Origin: Caprimulgus europaeus
Taxonomy: Eukaryota > Chordata > Aves > Caprimulgiformes > Caprimulgidae
DNA: 64,000 nucleotides
Direction: 5' to 3'
NCBI GenBank assembly: GCA_907165065.1
Contig: OU015523.1
Span: forward strand, 120,120,246 to 120,184,245
Below the pieces are notes generated by a model. It saw nothing but the letters and a program-made list of their open reading frames with translations, ran no database searches and was not told where the DNA came from. The position numbers were made by a program, and so were the translations under genes. Positions 1-12,702 of the stretch are shown here, in pieces (the stretch's first letter is position 1; each line of letters begins with the position of its first letter).

Positions 1-462
1 AAGATGAGTTGAAAATCTTGCCTCTAGATCAAATTTAAAATCAGTGATGCACCACATGAGAAATATTTCTCTTAGAGTGCTTCTGTAGTTACTATTTTAT
101 GTCTCGCAGGGCTTTTTAAATGATTAATTCTCTTTCATTCTTTGGTTCATTTTTTTTTTTTTTTTTTTTCTCAATATCATATGTTGTTGTTTTGGGCACA
201 ATACAGACTTCATTCCAGCCAGTATAATGCAGTAATTTCAGTAACTTCCATGTGAGAATGTTACGCTCAAAATCTTGTTTATGGGAAAAGAATAAGCACA
301 TATTTTTATACATGTATAAACCAAATAATTTATCAGGGTCTTTTTAAGTGAAATTTCAACAGTTAAATCCAGGAATCACTATTTGTTGAGATCTAAAAGT
401 TACAGCAAAAAGACAGAATTATGCAGTTTAAAGTGGTATACATACACTTCTCATTCTCTACT
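1..462. other. Unique AT-rich noncoding DNA
   Basis: No gene or interspersed repeat is recognised. The only structure is a T run at about 149-169. The short open frame on the minus strand crosses that run and encodes a lysine stretch, so it is treated as chance. Confidence 0.6.
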
Positions 463-540
463 CAATCACAGAATCACAGAATCACAGAATCACAGAATCA
501 CAGAATATTAGGGATTGGAAGGGACCTCAAAAGATCCTTG
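463..540 (-). mobile_element. CR1 retroposon 3' end, minus strand
   Basis: About five and a half tandem copies of the 8-mer ATCACAGA (463-506) are followed by GGGATTGGAAGGGACCTCAA. This is the reverse complement of the terminal octamers and 3' UTR end of avian CR1 LINEs. Only some 80 bp is recognisable, so the copy is strongly 5'-truncated or its rest has decayed. CR1 ends usually carry two to four octamers, so this one has been extended by slippage. The open frame across it is not a gene. Confidence 0.8.
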
Positions 541-1730
541 TCCTGGTGTTGGGCTTACCCTTCCCCTGCTCCTCTGGGTCCTAAGGTTGGCAGTTTCCTT
601 CTTGTGGTGATTGGTTGGGTGAGTGCCACAATAAATAGTCAAAATCTGGAGTCCTTCACCAAGAGGAATACAATGTTCTTGTTGATTATTTTACCCTCCT
701 TGTTCTAGGATCCATCTGGTGTCCATTTTCAGATGTTTGCTAACATGCTCTTCATCTTTCTGCAGCTCCACAGTACATCCAAATGTATTGTGTATGGTAC
801 CTCTGTCAGATATGGCTTCATTCTCCTTGTTACCTCTAAACAGAGTTTTGTCCAGCTCCAGGTCTGCATTTCTTTAACTAACCATGGGTGAGCTGTTTCT
901 AATGCCAGCCTGTGACCATCTCCTATCATCCTCTGCCTGTAATCCTCTGTAACATGTCCTGTGTCACCTGTTCTCAAGGCCTCTGCAATCCCACTAGGCT
1001 TGCATTTCTCTACACTACATCATTGTGTTAGTTGTAAATATCTCATTCTACACAGAACAAATGGTTGTTACTTCTCTTTATATAAATCTATAGTCGTACT
1101 ACACAGATATAAACAAAGGTATTACAAAGTACTTACAGTCACAGAACTGGTCTATTGGGAAAATAGTAGATAATTAAACCAATAAAAGTGAAGCTGAATC
1201 AGATCAGTAAAAGTTCAGTCAGAGCAAGTCAGTCCTGAAGTCCTGCAAACTCAGCACAGAGCTTATAGTTTGTTATGAAGAACGGAAGTGCTATACTACA
1301 GGGCTCCAAGAACTATTAACATCTGTTTTCTATAGATAATTTGTATAAAAACATCTCCAATCCTAAAGGTCTAAAGAGAATCTAAAGGATCTAAACCTCC
1401 AGAGCATAAAGTTTCATGTTACATAAGGAAGAAAAAACCCCTAGAGAATAGATAACAGAAAACAGGTTTTGAAATTGTCCTATATTATTTTTTAAACCTG
1501 TTCTGTAGCTCTCAATGAGTCAAAAGTTTTTCTTTTACCAATTATGGAATCTGGAAGACTATCAAATGCAAGGATGCCACAACTCCTTGTTCCCAGCCTG
1601 AACCAGGAGTCATTCTGAACATGTGTTCTGGATAGGTAGACACAAAAATGCATGTATACAATATGCATATGCACAAATACACATGACCAGGCACACAGAC
1701 AAACACTCACACAAGCACAAATAACATAAA
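541..1730. other. Noncoding DNA, nothing recognised
   Basis: Base composition is more balanced than in the flanks up to about 1000 (pyrimidine-rich, with several CTG and CCTC words), then AT-rich. It may hold the decayed remainder of the adjoining CR1 or an unrecognised old repeat. The short open frames on both strands have no recognisable domain. Confidence 0.45.
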
Positions 1731-2102
1731 CAGTCTGGAGAAATGGAAGCTGAGGGAGACCTTCCTGCTCTCTACAACCACCTGAATGGAGATCATAGTG
1801 AGGTGGGAGTCAGTATCTCCTCACAGGTAACAAGCAATAGAATGAGAGGAGATGGCCTCAAGTTGTGCCAGGGCAGGTTTCAATTGAATATTGTGAATAA
1901 TTTCTTCACCAAAGGGTTGTCATGCATTGGAACAGGCTGCCCAGGGAAATGGTGGAGTCACAGTTTCTGGAGGTATTTAAAAGACATGTAGATATAATGT
2001 TTAAGGACATGGTTTAGTGGCAGACTTGGCAGCACTGGATTAACAGTTGGACTTGATGATCTCAAAGGTCTTTTCCAGCCAAAATGGTTCTATGATTTGA
2101 TT
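1731..2102 (+). mobile_element. CR1 retroposon, 5'-truncated, plus strand
   Basis: The segment runs from AGTCTGGAGAAATGGAAGCT to the terminal TCTATGATTTGATT. In order it contains words of the CR1 ORF2 end and 3' UTR: ATGGCCTCAAGTTGTGCCAG, TTTCTTCACCAAAGGGTTGT, GGAACAGGCTGCCCAGGGAA, GGTATTTAAAAGACATGTAG and ACTTGATGATCTCAAAGGTC. About 370 bp is typical for a 5'-truncated CR1. Substitutions along the length indicate an old, dead copy. The open frame inside (1743-1991) belongs to the element and is not a host gene. Confidence 0.93.
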
Positions 2103-4183
2103 TTTCCAGCACACCACAATAAGTCCCTTTGCCAGTCTATAGGGTGTGCTCCCATTGATTCATGGTACTGGGAAAGAATGTGTCATTATTTTATACAAAA
2201 TTATTTAATCTCTCTAAAACATTTCGTAGGAACAAAATACATTATTATCACTCATTTAGCCTCAGGTAAGGTTCCAGTTGTATCAATAGTTCTATAATTT
2301 TTTCTATGTATAGTTACCTTCAGCTTTCTTATTTGTCTTGTAGTATAGTAATAGATACTTGGGTGAGTTTCTCTTCTTGTCATTAGTATTTCAGTCTCAG
2401 ACCCCAGCAGAGGTGAACTGAGTCTCTAGTTAGTAGGATGCAGGTAACTTAGCTATTGAGCAGTTGGATAATAGTCAAGTCATATGATGAGTGAATGTCA
2501 GGAAATAAAGACCAGGTAACAACAAAAATGAGTTAAAAAAAAAAAAAAAAAGGCTTTTGTTATCAGATGTAGATGTTGGTGAATAATACAGAATGACACT
2601 TACCAGTGTCAAGGTCATATTACCCAGTATGTTGGCCGGCACCTTCCTTTTCATCTTACTTTCAGTCTATAGCTAATAAGTAAAATGCTAGAGGGATCCA
2701 TTTTAGTTAGCATTAATTATATTGTGGTCAAGTCTTTAAAGAGCTGAACCAGTCACAAGATATAATTTTTTTTGTTTAAAACCTTTCATTTCTACCCCTA
2801 AAAAAGTGTATATTGTAATCTCTCAAGAGAATCAGAAGAAAGCAAATAATAGATTAAAATTTCTTATTTGGGTTTATTTACATTTAAATTATTAAATATG
2901 TGTAAGCCCCTGTGTATTAAAGTAGTTGCCCTCTTAATTGCCTCTGATTATGAGGTGAAGTATGCATTTTATAAAAAATTATTTCTACCACACATGGTCT
3001 GGGAATTCCTCACATTTATTACAGAAAGTTAATTACACTAAAAATGCTCGACCATGAAACTGAGGTTATAGAAAACATTATACTTGTCAAAGGAATTAAT
3101 TTCATGTTCACCAAACCTTCCTTCCCCCACTATTTTTCATTGTTTATTCACTTTAGATCTTTGTTACCCATCTAAATGCCAGTGGACTGCAAGCTCTGAC
3201 CCTTGACTTACGGGGTTAGAAGTAGCATAAACGTTTTTGACCCATCCAATCTCAATTTCTGTGTCAGTTTTTCTTTTTTTTTTTTAAAAAAAAAAGTATA
3301 CCCATTTTGATTGTCATATTAATCACCTGTCAAAGAGTATTTCTTAGCTTTGAAAGGAACTGTGTCCATTTCTTCAGTTCAATAACCTGAAACTGCCAAA
3401 AGTGAACTGTTCATCACACTATGAATAAACTGAATTGTATTTGTCATTTCTGAGCTTGCCAATGGTTTCTCTTCCTAGCAAAGTGTAATCTATTGTGATA
3501 GAAGAAATAAGGTGTATTAAAATGTATATTGGGCTTTGTTGTTTTCTTTTCATGAGTGGGTTGATTATCAATGTACATCTCATGAATGAGGAGGAAAGTC
3601 TGTAGACATTAATGACTCCAGAAAGAAAGAACAATATCTCATGCAGCACCTTTCACATGAATGCTGTTTATTAGTTCTGCCATATCTATTCTTATATCCT
3701 TAATTATTGATCAGAGCTCTGTTTTTCTAGGTGCCTAGAGGTGCAAAAAAATGTACCTTTTCATAAACTTTTTCAGACTCCTTTCTTCAGCTCAACTGTT
3801 CTCAGCTTAGCCTATCACAACATTCAATTAAATAAGATAGTGAATCCGTAGAAGAGTTTTTTCTCCAAACTTAGAATACTAGAAGTTTAGGAAAGATGTA
3901 TGAGTTTATCTATTACAATACACTTTGTTTTCCTTCAGTTAGAGCTGGATGCTTTCAATTCCCAACCAATGAAAAATGTCAGATGTACATCAAGTTTTGA
4001 AGGACATGTTCTGATTTTAAAATAGAGTCTTTGTCAAGTTTTTTTGATTTTGTTTTTTTTTTTTTTTGCTGAGAAGCTGATGACTTAAGTTAGTATCATC
4101 GATTTATCATAACTATCTGTCATCTGCTTGGTTCTCAATGATCAAATAATGATAGCTTCATTTGTATTTTTCTCAATAATAAA
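2103..4183. other. Unique AT-rich noncoding DNA
   Basis: No gene or interspersed element is recognised. Simple tracts are a 17-A run at 2535-2551, a T run running directly into an A run at 3274-3295 (a self-complementary block), and a T run near 4054-4068. Confidence 0.55.
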
Positions 4184-4252
4184 GTCAAAAAACAACTAAA
4201 CAAACAAAAACAAAAACGCCACAACTAAACAAAAAAAACCCCAACAACACTG
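4184..4252. repeat. A-rich (AAAC/AAAAAC) simple repeat
   Basis: Degenerate CAAACAAAAACAAAAAC units end in an A run followed by CCCCAAC. It resembles A-rich blocks at about 8.48, 15.34, 18.50, 23.66 and 62.8 kb that share the A-run-then-CCCC motif. Confidence 0.7.
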
Positions 4253-7200
4253 AGTTAAGGAGGGCTAGCTTGTTTTTCTGTGCAGATATGGCTAATTTAG
4301 CAGCTAAATGACCAGGCCAGGCAAAGGTTAACATAAAATCGACCTATATTGTGCTATAGGTCCTCAGCAGATGCATTCAGATGGGAACAAAGGCAACAGG
4401 GCTATTGGTGAATGAGGTGGATAAGATGTCTTCAATTTCAGAAACTATTATTTCTATCTGGTTCTATAGAACATCGCTTAGTTGCCCTCTTCTGCATTCA
4501 TCAAGGTCCATCTGCCTTTTTTTCCTTCTTGTCCACCATATTATAACCTTCCTGGACTATTAAACAAAGTGAAATATATCTGAGGCTAGATTTTGGATAT
4601 ATTGGAATAACCTTACTTTTTATGCCAAAGAAATCTTAGGACTGTGGCATAGGTTGAAACATCATGATACATGTCATTTTTGAGGTTAACCTTGCCATTT
4701 GCCATGCACATTTTAAAGCAAACAGAGCTGCAGGTATAACCTGGCCAGACAGAATTATATCACTTATGTTCAAGTGTACCTGGAAGGTTATATAGGTGAT
4801 AGAAGGAATGCAGCATCCCCTATAGCAGCTGGAAAATCCAGTCTTTCAGAGAATCACAAACATAAACATATTGTCAGTAGACATCCCTCATGGTCTCAGC
4901 GATAAGAGTGTTTCTAGAAATAAGAGTAAATATGGCTTTCTTGAAGACAAAATTTGATAGGACCATCAATGCAGATGTGTCCAAAATACAAAGCCTAAGT
5001 GAATTTTGGGTAAGATATTTCCTACTGTATGTCAGTATCTCAAGATAAAAATGAAGGTGTTTGAAGGTGTTATACCAGCATCCTTTTCTTCTTCTGCAGG
5101 TAATTATATGAACTACTGCTTCTTAGACTCGTTTGTGGTTTGCCTAAAAAAAAGGATAATATTTTGGAAAACAATATTACTTTAAAAATTCCTAAGGACA
5201 TAGGAATATGTACATAGTAAAATATGTACATGAAGAGATATGACTTAATAAATAAGACCTGTGAATAAGACAGCCATGCACATCAGTATTCTCTCCAGCA
5301 CTCGGACAAAGCAAACAAAACTAAATAATGCAATGAACTTTTTCACCAGCTACTACTGCTACATACAGATTGTTAGCTCAAAGGGAAGGAAACAGGATGG
5401 AGGGAAAAAGGGGGTGAAATGTTAAATACATACTTTAGCGTATTGATAGGGATAAGAAAGATGTGACAGGCCTAGTATGCAAGGTCAGAAATGATGTGAA
5501 ATAGAATACCTCCAAGGAGCGTGCTAAGCGTGACTCTGGGCAGTCACCTGTTAAGAAACACTGCTGGGTTTTTTTGGTTTTAAAGTGCCTGAGATAATAA
5601 ACATTATCATGTCCCGAAGACTAATTCTGATTCACTGATGCTGAGAACAAAGATAATTTCAAATTCTGAAGCCACATTTATATTTTTGATCAGATTCATG
5701 ATAGCTATGAAATGATAATAAAAATAACCTAGGAATTTGACTGAGAGAGGTTTTATCTGTTTCTATTAAATGTTTACTTTAGTTAGTATTTCTGGCATAT
5801 AGCTCTTTTGACACTGCTGAGATATTTGCAGGCTAAGCTCAAGAGAAAAAAACATCTGCTGATTTGATCAGAGGAGCATATGGTTAGCAAATTAAGATGT
5901 GGAATCTTGATGTAGTAATAAGAAAGCAAAAAGATTGTGATTTTAGTCAGAAATGAAAAGTGTGCAAGGTTCTCTAGGAAAAGGGAAAAAAAAAACCTTT
6001 TTTTTTTGACAGAGATTTAATCAGAAATCAGATTCTCTGCTAAAAATGCTTCATAAATGCAATAGTTTCAGCAATTCTCTTTTCTGTTCCAGCAAGCTAA
6101 GTATGTCTTTGCAGCAAAAAAATCCCTTTGTCTTCCAGTTCTGAGATGTATGGTATCTGCATGGTAAAGGCTCTAATGGATGCAATCCTTTATAAAAGGC
6201 TATTGGATAACTGGGTTATATTGTGAATTTTTGACAAAGGCAAAAATACAGGGAGAGAAGCAATGGCATTTTAAGCTAGTGTCAGTCCTTCTATTAGCTA
6301 TTTTCAGAAAACATGTGTGCAGTTATCTATACCTCTCTCTGTGTAGACCTAGTAGAAGCCAGCTAATTTAATATGGAAAAGAAGAAAGCAGTTATTTCAA
6401 ACAAAGATATTAGAAATACCCTGTCATAATTTCTGTTTCAGAAACTCACAGAACACTCCTTTGTGTCTTTGTATGTTAAATATGCTCCTTTAGATTTCCC
6501 CTTGATTCACTTCGGTGTAAGTTTATCTAGAAGCAACAGTTACAAGTGCCTAAAAACCTTTTGGGTATATAAAACTAAAGTGAACTCCTAGCAATGTCAT
6601 TACTTTCAGTTGTTATTTGCAACTTTCTGACAGTTTCCTATTATTTTGAAAACCTTGAAAACTTTAAAAACTTTAAACTACTTTCACCTATGAATTCAAG
6701 TGTTACCTTTAGAGAAAAGAATGATCAGAGGGTTGAGAGAATCAGACCCTTTAGAAATATTCTTTTTATGTTGCCATAAGTAACACTCCTCATATCTGTT
6801 AACTCTGATTTTGCTAGCACGGAGAAAGAAATTCCCTCCAAAATGCCTTTCATTTAGGCAGATTTATACAACAAATTCTATGTTTTGGGGAGTTTTAAAT
6901 TTCAGTACAATGTCAGGGGTTTATGTAATATCTTTTCCTCCATGTTTACAAAATGAGATTTTTCATTTAAGAAAGGTTTTCTGCCTGAATCTCTGATCTT
7001 CCCTGAAACACTGGAGTTTTTTAATCACACGAAGGAAGGATAAATATGAACTGATAATTATTACCCTCTTGAGATTTGAACAGAGATGGATGATGTGCAG
7101 AGTTCAGTGATCTTTCTTTTTTTGAAACTGTTTCATAATAAATAAGTGAGATGAATCACTGCTTAGGGACCTGCACTGTATTCTGTGCAACAGCATCCCA

Positions 7201-8477
7201 CCTTAGTTTGTCACATCTCTTATCACAAGAGATCCAAAGCAAAAGAATTGACAGCCTGGAGATTTTGGTCCTTTTGAACAAGTTATGGGTTGCTTGTCTA
7301 TTTTAAGAGCTGTTTATGTCTGCATTGATCATGACAGAACAAATTTTAATAATTTAAAGTTGTGCTTTCTCACCTTGCTGAAGCTAGAAATCAGCAGAAT
7401 GTAGAACTCAAGGTTCATGATCAAACATTGCTTCTTAAGTCAGTCATTTCCACATTAATTTCCTCAGTGTATACATAATTTCAAACTTGATTGTAAACTT
7501 AAAAGTTACTTCTATATATAATATATTTTTGACATAGCTTTTCACAAGATTGTAACTCTCTTCTGGTGACGATAAAAACTAGATAGTCTTGGTAAAACCT
7601 ACTTTGTGGGATGCAGTATTAAGATTTGTTCTTCTCCTCTGTTTCAGACAGGACCAGGTGTCAATTTTGCCTCTGTCCATTCACTTGTACCATATGGAAC
7701 ACTTAAGGAACAGCAATGAAAACCCTTCTTATGCTTGCATGGGTAAAAATAGGAAAAGGTTTCAGAGGGTTAATACTTCAATCAAATTGAAAATCGTAAC
7801 AGGAATGGGTCTGTAGATCTGTTGTACATGCTCCAAATGTTCCATTTTGGTGCTCTGTATAGTTTAGCTTGGGACCTTACACTTCTGTGAGCTGTCAGAG
7901 GATGTATGTTAGCAATGTGTAGAAGCTACAACACCACTGTGGTCTCTCTACCCTCAAATGTCAAAACAAACTTTATTTTCTGAGAACCATAGACCTCAGC
8001 AGCACTGGATGGCAGCTCTTCTTGAGCTTCCTTTTAGTGAAAGGAATCGAAAAGGGACTAAAATATCTAAATTGACAGAACTGTGTAAAAATAACTGTAG
8101 ACTGTTTCTTCCAAGAAAACCTATCAGATTTAAAAATAAGCTCCTATTTCTTGAACACTTCAAATTCTACAAAAAAAACCCCATTTATCAAAGAGAAATG
8201 TTCTACAGAGCTTTTCTCTGTCTCCTTTTTTCTACCAACCTTCCCAAAACCAGGACAAAATCTTCCTCACAGAGCTGACTGTGGGGCGTTTACAAGTCTA
8301 AACTGGTATTCAGTGTTTTGTATTTTTAAGCTTTCATCTTTACTAGCGCAAAAAAGATAAAGTAAATATTGCAATTACAGTAACAGACATATGAGATTAC
8401 CAGTAACCATCCAGAAGTAGGTGTTTAGTCTTGATCTCAAGTGCTGGAAGTGGCATGATGTGATTTTATTAATTTTC
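4253..8477. other. Unique AT-rich noncoding DNA
   Basis: No gene or known repeat is recognised in about 4.2 kb. Two small self-complementary sites occur. At 4341-4362, GACCTATA and TATAGGTC are separated by 6 nt. At 5986-6007, ten A, CC, then ten T form a snap-back. Open frames here (for example 7958-8278) are short, rich in rare combinations and match no domain I know. Confidence 0.55.
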
Positions 8478-8522
8478 AAAAAAAATAAAATAAAATAAAA
8501 AAACCCCAACCAAACAAAAAAG
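8478..8522. repeat. A-rich repeat (AAAAT then ACCCCAACC)
   Basis: Four AAAAT-type units lead into an A run and then AAACCCCAACCAAACA. The last 16 bases recur exactly at about 23.68 kb, which hints at a shared origin or a common mutational product. Confidence 0.7.
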
Positions 8523-11085
8523 TTTTACTCTAAAAAGTATTTGTCCCATGTAGACTTTTACAAGGCATGATCAAACCACTATTTCTCTTTATCACTGACA
8601 GGTATTTACATGACATCATAAATGAAAAGAAAACTTTGCCATGCTAGTTGAAAAACAGTGTCCAAATAAAAGCCTTATGGACACAGTAGATAACTGTACT
8701 GTATGTTGGTTCTACTGGACGATCTTCATAGGAAAAAACAACAGAAGTCATTTGAGACTGAAGTATTACCCAATCCCGTATCTGGGAATTGAAATTTGTA
8801 TAAATAAATAAAAATATAAATGAAATAAAATGCATATTTCTAAAGGTGATGATAAGGAGTCACTGGAAAAGGCTGTGAGAGAAGATGTCTCTGTCACTTG
8901 CAATGTTCACACAGAAACTGGAAGATCCTGGGAGGATCAAGGTCAACACATAGGTCAATTGTTTGCAATATCCCCTTTAATCCCCATAGTTCAGTAATGA
9001 AATTGAAAAAATGAATTGGTAATCCTGATTCAAGGAAATGGTAAGAGGAAAACAGTCAAGAGATATTAATATTAATGTCAGTATTTTTTTTGAAAATCTA
9101 AGAGCTAACCACTCTCATCAAAACATCTCAAAAGCAGTGAGTTGGTTAAGATAAAAACTGTATGGTTTGTGTGTTTTTTTTGTTGAAGATAGTTTGAGAA
9201 AAATCAGAAACAAAATCTTATTGCACTGTAATAACGCTTTATCACAAACCATTAACCTCTCTACCCTGCAACCTATGAAATCTCCTCTGGTAGTTCAAAA
9301 TGTGACAGAATACCTTGATTTTGTGACACTTCTGCATTAAAAAAGGAGGGAATGTCACATACAAATCTTGACTTGTTTTGAAGCTTACTGGAGGATTTTC
9401 AGTGCCAGTTATTCAGAAAATATCACATAGCTATTTTGTCTATTAAAAATGTTTAGAAGTTTTGTTTTGATTTGATTTGATTTTACTATCTATGGGAAAT
9501 ATTTGCATTTAAAATATCTGGTGGAGAAAAACACAATTCCCTCATGACGCCCAGATATTCTTCTCTTGATTAATATATACAGTTGAAAAAAAGTAGGCCA
9601 GAAATATAACTGCATACATTGGTTGAATAAAACAGTGAAGTATGAACATTATGTGTGACCTAGTGCTGTGCTGATTTTGCACAATATACAAAGATTTAGT
9701 GTATTAATAAATATTTAAAAACCATGTTTCAGATTCTTCTGATAATGAAGCATTTATCTTATTACTTTTCCCAGTGCACATTACAGTAAATATGATTCAT
9801 GACTGTCATACAAAGGGTCAATTTCACCCTTGCTACTGTATATATACCAAACTATTGTTGATTTTGAACAGGAATGCTGACACTTTGCATGGGGGAGACA
9901 TGGACCCTAAAGGAGCACTTGGATTCCAGCTTGCATTTCAGAAAAGCACCACTGCTTAAGTCAACAATTCAGTATGTTGTAAACTGAAGTCCCAGGGACA
10001 TTAGAGAAGGCCTTCAGTTCTTTAAAGCTGAAATGTTGTTCTGGGTAGAGCTGTTAAAACAAGCCATCAAACATGGCTTTGCATTTAAAGCCGAACCAAA
10101 AAATTTGATCATCTCAGTAAAAATACAGACACTCAATAAATTTTGTTCATCATCTGGAATTAAAATACCTCCAAATTTTAATTATACTTGCTTTTAGGGT
10201 CTTTTTAACAGTGATTGATGACACCATTTATATATAAAATGTCTTCTGAATTTCACAAAATGCAGCCTTCAAACATCTAAGTTGAGGCCAGATCAGAAAA
10301 AAATGGATATCCATGCTTCATGTTATTCTCACTCAAGCTTAGGAAGAATTTTAATGATATTTTTCACCTGGTCTCTTTTAAACATCTGTTTTAGGATCTG
10401 ATAAATTGTCCATTACCTCTTTGGGCTGTATGGAACCCTAAGATTATTATTTTCATTATGGATGCCTCCATGTGAGCAAATAGACCCTACACTTGCAGTC
10501 ATCATGCACCTCTCTGTCCATTTGTGTTTATCTATCTTTCTCTAGGTATCCACTGGTTTAAAGGGGTAAAAGAAGTTAATGATTACAGCCTACCTTAGCC
10601 TATAACAAATCATCAGCTGAGACACTCCTTTGAATGAAGAATCTTGGAGGAAGTCTACTAAAGCAAACCTAACCTCATCATTGGAAGGCCTAAGCTCTTT
10701 ACAGAGCAGAGTACCAAGGCTCCTGTCACTTGAAAATATAAAAACCAGAATATAGTACCCTCCCTTATAAAATGGTTGCTTTGCAGATAACCACTCTGTA
10801 TTTCTCATTCTGAAAGTTTGCAAGCTCCTTGCCATGTCTTCTTGTGTATCACTACACTTGCTGTGGAAGATCATTGTTCCAAGGAATTTGTCCATGAGTC
10901 CCTCTGCAAAAAGGGAGTTTAAGTAATTGGAGAGAGACATGGAGTGTATACACAAAACAGAGTGGGGGAAATGCTTTTCTGGAATTTTTTATATCAGTAA
11001 ATATATTCAAGATTAACTGGACCAGAAGGTAGAGAGAGAAACTAGAGGAGAGACCTTCAGAGAGAGTAGAGCCCTGAGTAAATAA
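8523..11085. other. Unique AT-rich noncoding DNA
   Basis: No gene or interspersed repeat is recognised. A small TTTGA-type repeat lies near 9461-9485. The 121-codon frame on the minus strand at 10590-10955 shows no domain, signal sequence or splice context that I can support. Confidence 0.55.
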
Positions 11086-11503
11086 TGTTGTGGATTAACC
11101 CGAGTAGTGGCAGCTAAGTCCCACACAGCAGCTTGCTCTGTCCCAGTGGGATTGGGACACAGTCAGAATTAAAAGTGAGAAAACTTGTGGGTTGAGGTAA
11201 AGACAGTTCAATACATAAAGCAAAGCAAAAAAAAGGAATTCATTCACTATTTCCCTTCAACAGGCAGTTGTTCAGCAGTTTCCAGGAAAGCAGGACTTCC
11301 AAGTAACATGTAATGGTTACTTGGTAAGGCAAACATAATTCCAAACATCCCTTCTTCCTCCTTCTCCCCACAGCTTTTATTGCTGAGCACAATGTCATAT
11401 AGCATGGAATGTTCCTTTGGTCATTTTGGTCACAAATCCAAAACATAGTACCATATGGGTTGTTATGAAGAAAATTAACTCCACCGCAGTCAGATTTAGT
11501 ACA
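11086..11503 (+). mobile_element. Solo ERV LTR, internally deleted
   Basis: It begins TGTTGTGGATTAACCC and ends GAAGAAAATTAACTCC...TTTAGTACA, so it has TG and CA ends. The start and the GAAGAAAATTAACTC motif near the end match the LTR at 59425-60162, placing both in one avian ERV family (my recollection is an ERVL-type, TguLTR5-like family). Compared with that copy, the middle is missing: the GGTCATTTTGGTC segment runs straight into ACAAATCCAAAACATAG. The immediate flanks AATAA and CATAA agree at four of five positions, consistent with a decayed 5-bp target-site duplication. No internal retroviral genes are present. Confidence 0.78.
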
Positions 11504-12639
11504 CATAAGTAGAGCCCCAGGATGTGCTCAGGGGACAGTGAAGTGGAGGGTTTGTCATACAGTCTTCTGGTTAACATTTTACTTTTCTGAATCCAACTCT
11601 GAGATGCTGAGCTAACTCAACATTACAGGCTCCACATCAGGCAGCCAAAAAAAATTAGTAGAGATAATTTATTACCATATCTGAAATTTCTCTGTGGATC
11701 TACCTTCAGGTTATAGTCTCACAAGATGCTTGCTTGGCATACAAATGCAGCTTAGGATATTTCTACAGTCCTGTCTTCCTGCAATGCTATTTGACTTGGT
11801 CTCTCTTGTGTTAGTACAGCTGTTTGTGGGTTTGTGGTTAACTGCCTCACTGAGATGAGTAAATTAGAAGCAGAGAACAGTGGGGGTTGGACTGGGGTTA
11901 TGAACTTCTTGCAATATCTTTGCTGACAATGCTATCATCTTATAAAACTGCAGCTTATGTTTCTTCTTCACATAGGCTCAATAAAATTGATCATGAGTTT
12001 TAAGTGAAATGATATTACTATAATTAGCATCTGAATCTCATTTATAATTATCCATATGGTTTTCATTGTGGTTATTTTTTCCCCCACTTGGTACATTTAA
12101 TTAACTTAGATATCCTTTAAGTGATTATCCTGCTTTTTAAAAGCTACAAAGATCCATTTTTATTCCAAATTCTTCAACATCATGTCACTCTTCTTCTATC
12201 GCCATTTCATGCTCCCTTCTTTATTGCAGATATATGCTCCACAAATGTTAGCTAGTGGCAGCTACAGCATATGAGAAGGAAATTTTCAATAAAGTAAAGC
12301 TGTTTCAGCTATTTCCCCCCAGTGCAGCCTATTTTTTTTTTTAAATACTGCATTACTTAGGTGGGAACAACAATCCAGAGGCAGAGCTGCAGGAATGCCT
12401 CACTGGAAAAGGAACCAGCCTTGGTGTGAAGTCAAAGTCAAAGTACCAGTGAAGGAAAGCCCTTAGGGCTACAGGAGCTGGAATCGCAATCTTCAGTCCA
12501 TTTTATGACCAAACTTCAGTTCTGTGTACCTCACAGCCAGAGAACTGATTTGTAGGTGAATGTGATAAAAACTGGAGCTAATAAATAAAAAGAAACCAAA
12601 CAAAAGACTACACAAGATCATAACCATGGAAAAATCCAG
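11504..12639. other. Noncoding DNA with a possible dispersed segment
   Basis: The part at about 11716-11770 shares AGATGCTTGC and ATGCAGCTTAGG in the same order with 45495-45530, suggesting two copies of an older unrecognised element. The rest is unique. A short T run lies near 12332. Confidence 0.45.
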
Positions 12640-12702
12640 TTTTGTTTTATTTTGGTTTATTTTGTTTTGTTTTGTTTGTTTGTTTGTTTGTTTGTTTGTT
12701 TA
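12640..12702. repeat. TTTTG/TTTG microsatellite
   Basis: TTTTG-type units (TTTTGTTTTATTTTGG) grade into six or seven perfect TTTG units and end at an A run. Confidence 0.9.
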
